The notes under the pieces are model-generated. The model ran no database searches and had not been told where the DNA came from. It worked only from the letters and a program-made list of their open reading frames with translations. From Echria macrotheca (taxonomy: Eukaryota > Ascomycota > Sordariomycetes > Sordariales > Schizotheciaceae), in NCBI GenBank assembly GCA_030411725.1, contig MU839830.1:1240001-1304000 (forward strand): a stretch of 64,000 nucleotides of DNA, given 5' to 3'. Positions 10,309-22,610 of this stretch are shown piece after piece; position 1 is the first letter of the stretch; every line of letters starts with the position of its first letter. Position numbers and translations under genes: made by a program.

Positions 10309-11961
10309 ATGTCGGGCACCGATTCTGCCCCAAAAGACCTCACCCTCCAGGTGCTCCATGCCCTCTCCGAGACGGAACCCCTTCTGTCGGCCGAGGCCTT
10401 TCCCAAGGTCGGCTTCGTCGACATCAAGGCCGCCCTCGACCGACTGGCGTCGCGAGACATGATCAAGTATGAGCCGATAGAAAGAGAAGAATACTTCCTC
10501 GAGCCCGAAGGCGAGCAGATTGCCGCCCACGGAAGCCACGAAGCCCGGGTTTTCGAGGCGCTGCGCCAGGCGGTTGAGGGGCTTTCAGTCCAGGAGCTGG
10601 AGAAAGCCATTGGTGACAAGAATGTGACCAAGGTTGGCCAGAGCAAGGCCTTCAAGGAGAAATGGATCTCGAGGACAAAAGATGGAAAGTTCAAGGCGGC
10701 TGTTCGTCTCCCTCCGACTGCGAACTGAATCTTCATGCTGACATTCGCGCCGCAGACGGACTCAGTCAAGGATGTCACCCTCGAGCAAGTCAAGACCATT
10801 CAGCAAACGCGCACCCACCCCGACCCAAAAGTCATCGCCGACCTGAAGAAGCGCAAGCTGGTCAAGATGCAAAAGGTCATCAGCTTCAAGATCCACAAGG
10901 GCCCCAAGTTTGCGCTCGAGATCGCCAAGGAAGAGACGGACCTGACGGCCGACATGATCGCTTCTGGCGCATGGAAGACGGCCACCTTCAAGCCATACAA
11001 CTTCAAGGCCCTCGGTGCTGACCAGAACGCTGGCGCTCTGCATCCTTTGAACAAGGTCCGATCCGAATTCCGACAGATCTTCTTCGAGATGGGTTTCGAG
11101 GAGATGCCCACAAGCCAGTTCGTCGAGTCCGGCTTCTGGAACTTTGATACTCTCTTTGTACCCCAGCAACATCCCGCAAGAGATCTCCAAGATACCTTCT
11201 ACATCTCGGATCCGAAGCAAGCGAGCAAGCCGGGACCGACGTCGCCAGACGATACCCGAGACTACGGAGAGATCTGGGATAACGTTCGCCAAGTCCATGA
11301 GAACGGCAAGTTTGGATCAATAGGCTACAGGTATCCTTGGTCCCCCGAGGAGTCCCTGCGCTTGGTCCTCCGGACGCATACCACGGCCGTCTCGGCTGCC
11401 ATGCTCCACAAGCTGGCCGGCCAGCGGGGTGCAGATGGTCGTGTGCCGCCAGCTCGGTACTTCTCCATCGACCGTGTGTTCCGCAACGAGTCTGTCGATG
11501 CTACGCATCTGGCCGAGTTCCACCAGGTCGAAGGCGTTATTGCAGATTATGGGCTCACCCTCGGCGGCCTGATGGAGTTCATGGAGATCTTCTTCGGCAA
11601 GATGGGTCTCACCGACTTGCAGTTTAAGCCGGCGTATAACCCATACACCGAGCCTAGCATGGAGATCTTTGCCTTCCACAAGGGTCTGAACAAGCTGGTA
11701 GAAATCGGCAACAGTGGCATGTTCCGACCCGAGTTCCTCGAGTCCGTGGGTCTCCCGAGCGACCTCCGGGTCTATGGGTGGGGTTTGTCGCTAGGTATGT
11801 CGTGCCGTTCCGCTTTCGAAATTTGAGACAGATGCTAATTCGAAACAGAACGCCCAACCATGATCAAATATGGTATCTCCAACATCCGTGAGCTTCTGGG
11901 CCACAAGGTGGATCTGAACTTCATTGAGAGAAACCCGGCAGTGCGGTTAGACAAAGATTAG
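10309..11961 (+). CDS. FRS2: Cytosolic phenylalanyl-tRNA synthetase alpha subunit
   Basis: Charges tRNA-Phe as the catalytic alpha chain of the cytosolic alpha2-beta2 enzyme. Three exons are inferred: 10309-10701, 10756-11794 and 11849-11961, giving 514 residues (yeast and human alpha chains are about 500). Intron 1 (GTTCGT to CAG, 54 nt) has a weak donor but joins KFKAA to TDSVKDVTLEQV in phase 0. Intron 2 (GTATGT to CAG) restores the class II motif 3 segment GWGLSLERPTMIKYGI. Class II motif 2 is seen as YFSIDRVFRNE followed by THLAEFHQVEG. The N-terminal about 150 residues form the winged-helix, DNA-binding-like domains of the eukaryotic type. The ATG at 10309 is preferred over the upstream open frame because family alignment begins there. 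The promoter carries TGACTCA. Confidence 0.93.
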
Positions 11962-12888
11962 AGGACAGTTGTGTGTGGTGCATGATACCTAGTGACGGCA
12001 AAGATCCTGTAATTCTGTGGCAAAATGGATGCTGGAGAAATAAAAACATTGAACTGTGACATGACCGAGTCGCGCGAATCGACGATGGACAAGGATGAGA
12101 TGGCGGGGGAGGTCGGTGCTTTTGCGCCATCCTTTGCGTCTGATGCGTTCACCGCCTGCTGAGGGGAATTTAGACATGCGCACTATCGCAATTGACCAAT
12201 CAGAGGGCCCATGAATTTTTTGCAAGGTCAGCCCGAGGGGCAGAAGCGTTCTGGAGCGGGGTCGTGCCTGGGCAGGCACGGGAAACCGCTTCTCCAAGAC
12301 TCTGGTCAAAATGTTGGGAAGACTTTGAACCTGCAGTAGCTCGGGCTCAATGACATTTGACAGCAGTGGCCACCGACATCAGACTGTCTAAGGTCTTGTC
12401 AGCGTTTTAAAGTTATCGTCTATTCTAGAGGGAGAAGCCAGGGTTGTGATGGGAAACATGGACAGGACGGGGGATTTCATCGGCGAAGACGCCAGAATCC
12501 CATGCAGAATCGAAACGAATTGTGACGGCGTCCGGGGTCGGAGAAGCAGCAGCAGCTGCTTTGAAAAATTTTCAGGAAAATATTCACGGTTCCAATGACT
12601 CTTTTGCTGTCTGGAGCCTTATCTCTTATCGGGCAGACTCCACACAGGACCAAGTTTCTCCAAGACCACCCCAGAAGAATCGGCGATCGAACATCTGCAC
12701 TCACCTGAAAAAAAAACCAAAAGAAAAGAAAGAGCTCCCGTCGACCTGACCTCTGGCAATTGGCGAAGTGAGAGGGCCTGGGAAAGCTTGTTCAAGACTG
12801 CACTTGGGGTTCCTGGTTTTGCTCGAGAACCAGGCTTTGCCTGCCTGCCGCACGCCTTCCCCAACTCTCTTCTGCAACCTTCCCGACA
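11962..12888. other. Intergenic and probable CPS leader
   Basis: 927 bases without a supported gene. A TGACTC element lies at 12596-12601, 288 bases upstream of the CPS start. An A-rich run (about 12711-12732) and short upstream frames probably belong to the long leader of the CPS transcript. I did not find a convincing conserved upstream peptide; the arginine attenuator peptide belongs to the small-subunit gene in Neurospora, not to this one. Confidence 0.5.
12596..12601 (+). promoter_or_regulatory. TGACTC, Gcn4/CPC-1-like element
   Basis: Core TGACTC in the context ATGACTCTT upstream of the arginine-specific CPS large chain. It lacks the final A of the full site. Arginine genes are classic targets of cross-pathway control, so the position is suggestive. 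Confidence 0.4.
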
Positions 12889-15800
12889 ATGCTGTCGACA
12901 GTCTACAAGGCCGGCCGGGCCCCAGCGCTACTTCGACACGGCCGCCGAGTGCCCCTTCCGACAGCGCCCCTGAGGCCACTCACCACCGCCGTCAACAATG
13001 GCATTTTCCAGTCGCAGTACCAGGCGCAGAGCAGCCAATTGACGCAAAAACGGCTGTTCTCGGCAGCCCGAGTCTGCGCAAGCTCCGGCGCCGCGCAGCC
13101 CGCCCCTGACCCGAAAGCCTACCTCAACAGCGGCGTCGTGAAGCCCAAGGAATATGTCGACGTCAAGAAGGTACTCGTCATTGGTAGCGGCGGCCTTGCC
13201 ATTGGCCAGGCTGGAGAGTTCGACTACTCAGGTATGTTGTCCCCGTCGACAAAACACCAAGGCGGTGTGTCGCGATGAGTCACACGACAGCGACAATGGA
13301 GGACAATGGACCTGACAAGAATGCATTCACATAGGTTCACAAGCCCTCAAGGCTCTCAAGGAAGCCGGAGTCGCCTCGGTGCTCATCAATCCCAACATCG
13401 CTACCATCCAGACCGGCCACGTGCTCGCCGACGAGGTCTACTACCTGCCAATCACGCCCGAGTATGTCGAGTACGTGATCCAGAAGGAAAAGCCCGATGG
13501 AATCTTCCTCTCCTTCGGCGGCCAGACCGCTCTCAACCTCGGTGTGCAGATGCAGAAGCTGGGCTTGTTCGAAAAGTACGGCGTCCGGGTCCTCGGCACC
13601 AGCGTCAGGACGTTGGAGGTCAGCGAGGACCGTGATCTGTTCGCCAAGGCGCTCGAGGAGATCAACATCCCGATTGCCAAGTCTATTGCCGTCAACACCG
13701 TTGATGAGGCCCTCGACGCCGCCTCCAAGATCGGCTACCCCATCATTGTCCGTGCTGCCTACGCCCTAGGCGGTCTTGGCTCTGGGTTCGCGAACAATGA
13801 GGAGGAGCTCCGCAACATGGCCGCTCGGTCGCTCACTCTTTCCCCCCAGATTCTTGTCGAGAAGTCTCTAAAGGGCTGGAAAGAGGTCGAGTATGAGGTT
13901 GTCCGTGATGCGAACAACAACTGCATTACCGTCTGCAACATGGAGAACTTCGATCCTCTTGGCATCCATACTGGCGACTCGATTGTTGTTGCGCCGAGTC
14001 AGACACTCAGCGATGAGGAGTATCACATGCTCCGCTCCGCGGCCATCAAGATCGTCCGTCACCTGGGTGTCGTCGGCGAGTGCAACGTCCAGTATGCCCT
14101 GCAACCCGATGGGCTCGACTACAGGGTTATCGAAGTCAATGCCCGTCTCTCTCGATCCTCTGCTTTGGCTTCCAAGGCAACCGGCTACCCCCTGGCTTAC
14201 ACAGCTGCCAAGATTGGTCTTGGACACAGCCTGCCCGAGCTTCCCAATGCCGTGACCAAGACGACGACGGCCAACTTCGAGCCGTCCCTTGACTACATCG
14301 TGACCAAGATCCCCAGGTGGGACTTGTCGAAGTTCCAGCACGTCAAGCGCGATATTGGTAGCGCCATGAAGTCTGTCGGAGAGGTTATGGCCATCGGTCG
14401 TACCTTTGAAGAGTCCTTCCAGAAGGCTATCCGGCAAGTCGACCCGAGGTTTGTTGGCTTCCAGGGCGACAAGTTTGCGGATCTCGACTTTGAGCTTCAA
14501 AACCCCACGGATCGTCGATGGCTGGCTGTCGGCCAGGCCATGCTCCACGAGAACTACTCGGTTGACAAGGTGCATGACCTGACCAAGATCGACAAGTGGT
14601 TCCTGCACAAGCTTCAGAACATTGTCGACTGCACTCGGGAGCTTCAGCAGATCGGTAGTCTCCGGGGGCTGAAGAAGGAGCACGTCCTCAAGGCGAAGAA
14701 GATGGGTTTCTCGGATAAGCAGATCGCTCAGGCCGTCGGCAGCACTGAGGATGAGGTTCGTGCCGTTAGATTGGAGTTTGGCATCCGACCGTGGGTCAAG
14801 AAGATCGATACCCTTGCTGCTGAGTTCCCGGCGGATACGAACTATCTGTACACCACATACAATGCCTCATCCCACGACGTCACCTTTGAGGACAAGGGCA
14901 CGGTCATCCTGGGTTCCGGTGTGTACCGTATCGGTAGCTCTGTTGAGTTCGACTGGTGTGCTGTCAGCGCCACTCTCGCTCTGAGGAGTATGGGTGAGAA
15001 GACTATCATGATCAATGTAAGTGTCTACTTTTCCTTGTCCGAGACGCATAATATTTGCGCTATTCCGCATACATTCCAAACCCCCAGAACACCATCGAAC
15101 CCTCCCCCTTTCCAACACACAACCCATAAATCCCACGTCAAATTTTTCTCGAGTCCGAGCCGAGATTCCCACTCTGTATTACAATCCCAATCTGTCTTTC
15201 TAGTACTTGACCAGCATCCGGTCTGTCTTTCTGGTAACGTATTACTCCATTGAATTTAACTTTACTCTTCGCCCGTACATGCCCTCGAGCCACGTACATG
15301 GCCTTGAGCTATGTAAAGCCACCGCGGCAGCCTCAGATTTATAATCAGCGGTCGCTTTATAATCACCAGATGCATTTAGGTTTGGCCCTTTTTAAAACCA
15401 TATTAGGCCTTATATGGTTTTACGAAGGATTAGACCTTACTTTGTAAGGTGTTAGTCTGCTACCATTCTGTATCTGGCGATTGCGAAGCGTCCGTTGACT
15501 AGACACCTGAGGCTGCCGCGGTGGCTTTAAAGGCGTGGCTCGAGGGCGTACACGGTCCAAGAGTAAAGTTGAATTCAATGGAGTATTACAAGCTTTCATA
15601 ACAAGAGCAATCTCACCCGCCACGAGAAGTCAGATAAGCATTTGGCTGCTCTCAAGCGGTATCATGACAACTCGAAGCTAACATTCTCCGAGTACAACCC
15701 GGAGACAACTAGTACCGATTTCGATATGGCGGACAAACTCTATTTCGAAGAACTTAGCTACGAGAGAGTTATGGACATTTACGAGTTGGAGAACGCCAGC

Positions 15801-17223
15801 GGCGTGGTTGTGTCGGTCGGTGGCCAGCTGCCTCAGAACATCGCCCTGCGCCTCCAGGAGACTGGCAAGGCCAAGGTTCTCGGAACTGATCCTCGCGATA
15901 TCGACAAGGCCGAGGACAGACAGAAGTTCTCCGAAATCCTCGATAGCATCGGTGTTGATCAGCCGGCATGGAAGGAACTCACATCGGTTGAGGCCGCTGA
16001 GCAGTTTGCTGAGGAGGTTGGCTACCCCGTCCTTGTTCGGCCTTCGTATGTCCTCTCCGGTGCTGCCATGACGGTCATCCAGAGCAAGGATGAATTGAAG
16101 GACAAGCTGGAGGCTGCCAGCAATGTGTCACCCGATCACCCCGTCGTCATCAGCAAGTTCATCGAGGGCGCCCAGGAAATCGATGTGGACGGTGTCGCCT
16201 CGGAGGGCAAGCTTATTGTCCATGCGGTTAGCGAACACGTGGAGCAGGCTGGTGTCCACTCGGGCGACGCTACCCTGGTGCTGCCTCCCGTCAACCTCGA
16301 CGAGAACACCATGGCCCGCGTCAAGGAGATCGCCGAGAAGGTGGCCAAGGCCTGGAAGATTACCGGCCCCTTCAACATGCAAATCATCAAGGCTGAAGAC
16401 CCCGAGGGTGGCTCGCCTCTCCTCAAGGTCATTGAGTGCAACCTCCGGGCCTCTCGGTCCTTCCCCTTCGTTAGCAAGGTTCTCGGCACAAACTTTATCG
16501 ACGTGGCGACCAAGGCGCTTGTCGGCAAGGATGTGCCTGACCCCACCGACCTGATGGCAGTCAAGCGTGATTACCTTGCGACCAAGGTGCCGCAGTTCTC
16601 ATGGACCCGTCTGGCTGGTGCCGACCCCTTCCTCGGTGTCGAGATGGCGTCGACGGGCGAGATGGCTTGCTTCGGCAAGGACCTCGTGGAGGCCTATTGG
16701 ACATCGCTCCAGTCAGCCATGAACTTCCGCGTTCCCGAGCCTGGTGAGGGCATCCTCTTTGGTGGGCAGCTCAACAAGGACTGGCTTACCAAGGTTGTCG
16801 ACTACCTTGCACCGCTCGGCTACAAGCTGTACGCTGCCGACAACGAGGTCAAGCAGTTCCTCGAAACAACGTGCAAGCACAAGATCTCGGTGGATGTCAT
16901 TGAGTTCCCCAAGGAGGACAAGCGAGCGCTCCGTGAGGTATTTAAGAAGTACGACATCCGCGGCGTCTTCAACCTTGCTCAAGCCCGGGGCAAGACGGTC
17001 ATGGACGTCGACTACGTCATGCGCCGTAACGCGGTCGACTTTGGCGTACCACTATTTATGGAGCCTCAGGTGAGTTACTAGTGACACATTTCTACATGAT
17101 GGAGCATCAGCTGACGGCCCACAGACGGCCATACTCTTTGCGCAGTGCATGAGCGAGAAGCTTCCCCGCCCCGAGGGGATCCCGTCGGAGGTGCGCAGGT
17201 GGTCCGACTTTATTGGCGGTAAG
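12889..17223 (+). CDS. arg-3: Carbamoyl-phosphate synthase, arginine-specific large chain, mitochondrial
   Basis: Makes carbamoyl phosphate from bicarbonate, ammonia (from the glutaminase subunit) and two ATP for arginine synthesis. Exons: 12889-13231, 13335-15016, 15693-17069 and 17125-17223, giving 1166 residues, close to Neurospora ARG-3 and slightly longer than yeast Cpa2. A basic, Ser/Ala-rich presequence of about 60 residues and the absence of fused ATCase or glutaminase domains mark the mitochondrial arginine form. Two ATP-grasp halves are clear: KVLVIGSGGLAIGQAGEFDYSGSQA in part 1 and LPQNIALRLQETGKAKVLGT in part 2. The C-terminal allosteric region ends SEVRRWSDFIGG. Intron 2 is 676 nt and holds a foldback element; GTAAGT, GCTAAC and CGAG borders restore IMIN-YNPET in phase 0. 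All exons keep frame, so the gene looks intact. Confidence 0.93.
13276..13282 (+). promoter_or_regulatory. TGAGTCA inside CPS intron 1
   Basis: Exact Gcn4/AP-1-type heptamer within the 103-nt first intron (13232-13334). If functional it would be an intragenic activator site; chance cannot be excluded. Confidence 0.35.
15239..15589. mobile_element. Foldback (MITE-like) element in CPS intron 2
   Basis: A region of about 350 bases that folds back on itself almost end to end. The outer arms read GTATTACTCCATTGAAT and, on the other strand from the right end, GTAATACTCCATTGAAT. Homology then continues inward through CCCTCGAGCCACG and AAAGCCACCGCGGC. The arms are gapped and diverged, and the middle is a small palindrome (AAAACCATAT and ATATGGTTTT). 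Most arm differences in one aligned segment are transitions, as old RIP damage would give, though this is inference. No protein is encoded, so any transposition would depend on another element. Target-site duplication is unclear. The element lies wholly within the intron and leaves splice borders intact. Confidence 0.75.
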
Positions 17224-18002
17224 CCTCTGTAGATATGATATCATGGTTTTGTTTCTTTGCAGCTCTTGCGGGAAAGACAACAAGCCGGGCGTTTAACTGT
17301 GGGGTTTGGATGGAGCGGACTGGTTGTTTTGTTGTTGTGTCCTCTCTTTCGTTTTATTTCGGATTTGATTCAGCATTCATTGATGCGATGGAGGCGGTAT
17401 ACCTATAAAAGTTTGCCAACCAATGATTGTTTGTTCATCTTGGGCGTTGCGTGCGAGGATGCTTTTGATGCTACTTGATTGACAGCGTTGAATTTGAAGC
17501 TTCGGGGTCATGGCTTGACAGCGTAATGGGCAATATTCTTGAAGCATGCGAGTATATAACTGAGCGATTGTTATCGGGGTTCAGCCGGCGTTGCATTTAG
17601 AAGGAAGCCAGGATTGTCTTGCTAGATCTTCTAGATCAGCGATATCATGAGCATCGAATGCTTGCAGTGCAAATAGAAAATCCTTGTCTGCCTCCAGAAG
17701 TCAGGCCGTGGAATAACTTTATCGTGCTGACCACCCACTCCCCTAATGTTACCATTCCAGCAATCAGCCAGTGGAGAGTAGCAGTGGCTGCAGGTACAGG
17801 TCGACCCTTGCTGACCGTTGGGGCGGGCCAAGATGGGACGCATGAATTGGCTTTCTGCCGCGCCCTCCCGCCTTTTTATCAATTCCCCCGGACGGGACAG
17901 ACAAGCGACGGGATCCGCGAGAGGTGGTCTCTTGACCTCCCCACTCTATCGACCGACGGACTCGATTGTTCCCGAACCAATTGATCCCGAACGACATCAA
18001 AT
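17224..18002. other. Intergenic, CPS to Erg26-like gene
   Basis: 779 bases with no supported gene. It probably holds the CPS 3' UTR and the promoter of the sterol dehydrogenase. A CTATAAAAG stretch at about 17402-17410 resembles a TATA box but is far from the next start. Confidence 0.5.
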
Positions 18003-19189
18003 ATGACATCCGAGAAGAAACCGGCGCTGGGGCGGGTGATGGTGATCGGGGGGTGCGGCTTCCTGGGCCACCACGTGGTGCGCCTGGTGCTGCGCGACTA
18101 CACCACCACGTCGGTGTCGGTCATCGACCTGCGCTGCGGGAACAACCGCCGCCCGGACTCGGACGGCGTCAGGTACCACGAGGCCGACATCACCGACGCC
18201 GCGAGGCTCGACGACATCTTCGCCGAGGAGCGCCCGGACGTCATCATCCACACCGCCTCGCCGGCGGCCCAGGCCAACGACAGCGTGTCGCATGCGCTCT
18301 TCAAGAAGGTCAATGTGGACGGGACGCAGGCCATCATTGACGCCGCGCGCAAGGCGGGCGTCAAGGCGCTGGTGTATACCTCGTCGGCCAGCGTGGCGAG
18401 CGACAACAAGAGCGACCTGATCAACGCTGACGAGCGGTGGCCTGTGATCCGCGGCGCGAATCAGAGCGAGTACTACTCCGAGACCAAGGTATTTTGATCC
18501 CGTCGTTCTCAAAACGTAGACTATATGTGGGCTAACGAAGAGAAAAGGCCTGGGCGGAGGAGCTCGTCCTGAAGGCCAACCGCGCCCCCGAGGGGCCCAA
18601 CCTGCTGACGTGCGCGATCCGGCCGTCGGGCATCATCGGCGAGGGCGACCGCATGGCCATCTACCACATGATCAACATCTACCGCCAGGGCCGCACGGGC
18701 GTGCAGGTCGGCAACAACGACAACCTGTTTGACTTCACGTACGTCGAGAACGTTGCGCACGGTCATCTTCTTGCGGCCGTGGCGCTGCTCGCGACGGCCA
18801 AGTCGTCGACTGTGCCGCTCGATACGGAGCGCGTCGACGGCGAGGCTTTTTTCATTACGAATGATAGCCCCGTGTATTTCTGGGACTTTACGCGGGCCGT
18901 CTGGGCGGCTGCCGGCTCGCCTTTGGGGACGGATCATGTGCGGAAGCTGCCGCGGAGCGTGGGCATGGTGTTGGGTTTTCTTAGTGAGGTGTTCTTTGGG
19001 ATTATCGGGAAGCCGCCGACGTTCAATAGGCAGCGGATTGTGTACAGCTGCATGACGCGGTACTATGATATCACCAAGGCCAAGAAGCGGTTGGGGTATA
19101 AGCCGCTGGTGAGTCTGGACGAGGGCGTGAGGAGGTCGGTGCGGTGGACTTTGGAGCAGGAGGAGAAGGCGAAAGCGAAGGGGCAATGA
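18003..19189 (+). CDS. ERG26: Sterol-4-alpha-carboxylate 3-dehydrogenase (Erg26-like)
   Basis: NAD-dependent short-chain dehydrogenase of the 3-beta-HSD family; Erg26 oxidises and decarboxylates the C4-carboxysterol during C4 demethylation at the ER in ergosterol synthesis (family knowledge). Exons 18003-18488 and 18548-19189 give 375 residues; the 59-nt intron (GTATTT, GCTAAC, AAAAG) is phase 0. The Rossmann motif is MVIGGCGFLGHHVV. The catalytic YxxxK is Tyr158 and Lys162 in SEYYSETK. Later family motifs are CAIRPSGIIGEGDR, FDFTYVENVAHGHLLA and the C-terminal DITKAKKRLGYKPLVSL. A hydrophobic stretch (VGMVLGFLSEVFFGIIG) may contact the membrane. Fungi often carry two or more such paralogues, so this could be a paralogue of the main Erg26. 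Confidence 0.85.
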
Positions 19190-21834
19190 GGACGAATCAT
19201 GATTTTTTTTTTTCTTGACTTTCTTATTTTCTGGCTCTCTGCTTTTTGAGAGTGTTTATATAACGCCGCGAGTTTGGTGCCTTCTTGTTTTGAGACACCT
19301 TGAGCAGAGCGGTTTGTAGATTTTTGCGTAATACCTAATTTCGTTGGACCAGGGACTGGGCTGAAGGTATGGTGTCTCGGGGATCAAGATGACGAAGGTA
19401 CATATCGAGCTGCAGTGAGTCAGGACTAACAGAGTCATGCCCGAGTGTCTACAGCCCCTGGATGTCTTCATAGTGCGCATAGCAATGGGATTGTAAAGGT
19501 TCTTTCACTTGCATCCCAGCTTGCGAAGCCGTGGAGGAACACTTCTGACCGAAAATGGGACACTCTTGGTCTTGAATATCCCAAGGGCAGCTCTCGGCCA
19601 GTTATCCGGTTCATCTGACAATTCGTGAACGGTCTTCCAGGAGCATCCAAGCATGATGGGAATGCGTCAGTGGCTCATGGGGTAGGGTAGTGGGCCAGAG
19701 AAGGACCCATTCTAAGAAACGGGCGAAAGTCGGCATCCGTGAGTTGACGACGAGGAGCATCAGCTGCACAAACGAGAAACAGATATGATAGTTATAGATC
19801 ATGACCTTCTGATCCGGTCATCACCCTGCTTGAGCACGACGCAGGAAGTAACGAGGATAAGCTCTGATGCTCCAAGAGCAGGAGGGGGTAAAACACGAAG
19901 ACAGAGCCATAACATTGCTAGGACAGGAAGCGGCAGCGATGCCCCGGAAGCAGCAGTCATCTCAGCAAAATTGGGGCGTTCAAGGGGCCAGCTACAGAAA
20001 GACCCACGACCTCCCTGACCAGGACATCTTCCCATCACTCTCATCCAGCCCGCCTTTTGGTCAATACATTCCCACCACAGCAACGCCAGCACAACATCTC
20101 TCCGGGCTGATGATTGCACTCATCACACGACGCTTCACTTTCAAGGCTCCCAGTCACGACGCTCTTGCTCGTTTTCTTCCTGGTTTCTCTCGCGTCCATG
20201 GTATCGGAACTACGTAGGTAAGTCCAGTTCAGACACGTTCCCTGGTAACCCCGATAGGCGAAAAGTCGGCGACATCCTCCGAAAATCATGAAAAAAAAAA
20301 CATCTTGGGGCTGTTGTTCATTCACCCAGAGGGCGGCGATGTCATTCTTGCCGCGTACCTACCTACCCAAGAAGAATCTGGCCAAGCGTGCGAAACTTAT
20401 TCGCCTCGACGAGTTTGTCAAGCGATACCTCCTCTATTTTCGCCAAGGACGGTGCCTAGCTGGATTCGCATTATTACCTAGCTCCTGGTCGGCACCGTGT
20501 TAGATGTATGATTTATACACACATTTTCCGAGGGGGAAAGTCTTGACTGGCATACATGGTTTATACTTTGCTCTTCGAAGGGAGGAAGCACAGCCTCAAG
20601 CAGCTGTCTGTCTCTCTGGGAGAAAGACGAGAGACTTTCCCGTTATAAATGTTTAGATACCAAGATTTAGGTAGGCAATAACTGGCCACCTTACATTGTG
20701 TACCTCCATACGTGAAAATTCATAGGTAGTCTAACGGCACGAAACTTATAACACCCCCTTTGTCTATCCAGAAATGTATACGCTGCTAGGAAGAGAAATC
20801 CCACTTCGCCACGACGAATGTCTCCCATGTCTACTCGAGGATCAGAGGGCACTAATATACCTAGTATTGTAATTTGTGAATACCACTGCGTGTCTTCTTG
20901 GAGATAACGGGGAACTTGATGTGGCTCGCTGTTGGAGGGAGTTCAGTCTCGGCCCAGATTGCAAACTTGCCCTCCAGACACCGGGATACTGTACTGGATG
21001 AGAACCCATGTGTTCAGGGGTTATCCTGCCCCCATATGTGAAGAGACTAACCAGATATTCACCTTGAACTGCGGTCGTCTGTTAGCCGCGACAAGAGCTT
21101 CCACCAACAAGACGACCCATGACTCAAATAAAATTGCACATAGACAGGCTGTCCTATGTCCGGCTCGACTAGCATCTTCAACATAGGCAACCTGCTGTGT
21201 GTTGGCCTGTCCAGACTTAGAGAGTTCGCAAGACACTACCTTAGTGGCCAGACCCGGGAAATAGCAACGACGGTGCCTGTGTCCAGAAGAATAAAACAAC
21301 TACCACACACCTACCGAGCATCGAGCCCTCAACCTTATAGCTAATGTATCGAGTTGATCAAGGTGTCAGAACCCATCTGATCCACCACTGAATCATAACA
21401 GCCAACAACCAACTTTCCCGAGCCCATGACTGCTCTCGTCCCGAACAACGGATTGTCGTCGAACGCTGGACGAGGCCAGGACGCTCTGCTAGTCTTCGAG
21501 TTCCGACTCTTGGTCTCTTACAAGGCCGGCCCAGTGGTCTGGTAGAGCAGCACCAGCCCATCAGCCTACCTATGAACATCATGTGACATCCTCGACTTGA
21601 TCTACCTCGTACATATTAGAATGTAACCTAGAACACCCAGGGTGGAGGATTGATTCAACACTTTTTACACAAAATCCCCGAGGGCCAGATCCGCAGTCCA
21701 TCTGTTTGAAACGGCGAGAAACGTCTCTGTACCTAGAAACGGTGGTAGTCGGCAGTTGTCACTTGTCGAGGCCACAATAATTATCAGTCTCGTCAGCCGC
21801 CGCCGCTCTGTCTCGCGGCCATCTCTCCACATCC

Positions 21835-21856
21835 GTGTGTGTGTGTGTGTGTGTGT
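21835..21856 (+). repeat. (GT)11 microsatellite
   Basis: Uninterrupted dinucleotide repeat in the gene-poor region. Confidence 0.95.
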
Positions 21857-22586
21857 CATTACTCCTCCCAGAGTCCAAGCTGTCTGCCTGTCTCCCCGCA
21901 GAACGACGTCGAGGAGGATGTACCTCGTCGGCGTATGTACATGTATTCTCACGTCTAAACCCTCTCTTCTTTCATAGGAGACGGCAGATGGGCAGATGGG
22001 CAGACACATCCAAAGATCAACGCCCAGACACACTTCACACACCTTTCTTACCTTACCGTGTCTGTCTCTCTGCACCAACACCAAGCAAAGCATCCACCTC
22101 GTTCTTCATCCCGCCACCCAGTCCAACCCGGGTGGGCATCAAGACTGAGCAACAAACCCACGGCCGGCCGGTATAGCTTCAGCCAAGACCCAGACTACAC
22201 GTGTACACCACTGCCGAAACCCTCAGACCCCAAAGAGAAAAAAAAATCCACAAAGCGTACATAGCGGCATCTCTCTCCACAATATAACCGAGCCTATAAC
22301 TAACTAGTCAAGCCCACACACACGCACATTCTCACCGTAGTGTACTCCACCGTACCGACAGTCTGTATTGCTACCATTCCCGCTTCTTCGCGAACAGGCC
22401 CCCTGCCCCGGACCCACGGGCAGGTAGCCCACACAGCCCACAGCGAAGAGAGAAGAGAAGAGAAGAGTCTGCCATCCCATCCCCATGCCGTCAAGGCGGC
22501 CGTGCGCCGCTCGTGTCAAGCTTGGGCTCTTGGACTCTTGGGCCCCCCTCCCTTGTCCCGCTGCGCTGCTGTCGGTCTGCCGGTGT

Positions 22587-22610
22587 GCTGCTGCTGCTGC
22601 TGCTGCTGCT
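22587..22610 (+). repeat. (GCT)8 microsatellite
   Basis: Uninterrupted trinucleotide repeat. One overlapping frame would read poly-Leu and another poly-Cys, with no other sign of coding. Confidence 0.95.

Noticed and set aside
15642..15692. In-frame extension MAALKRYHDNSKLTFSE before the second CPS half
   Set aside because: It is intron sequence upstream of a GCTAAC branch site and CGAG acceptor; the family reads straight from IMIN to YNPET.
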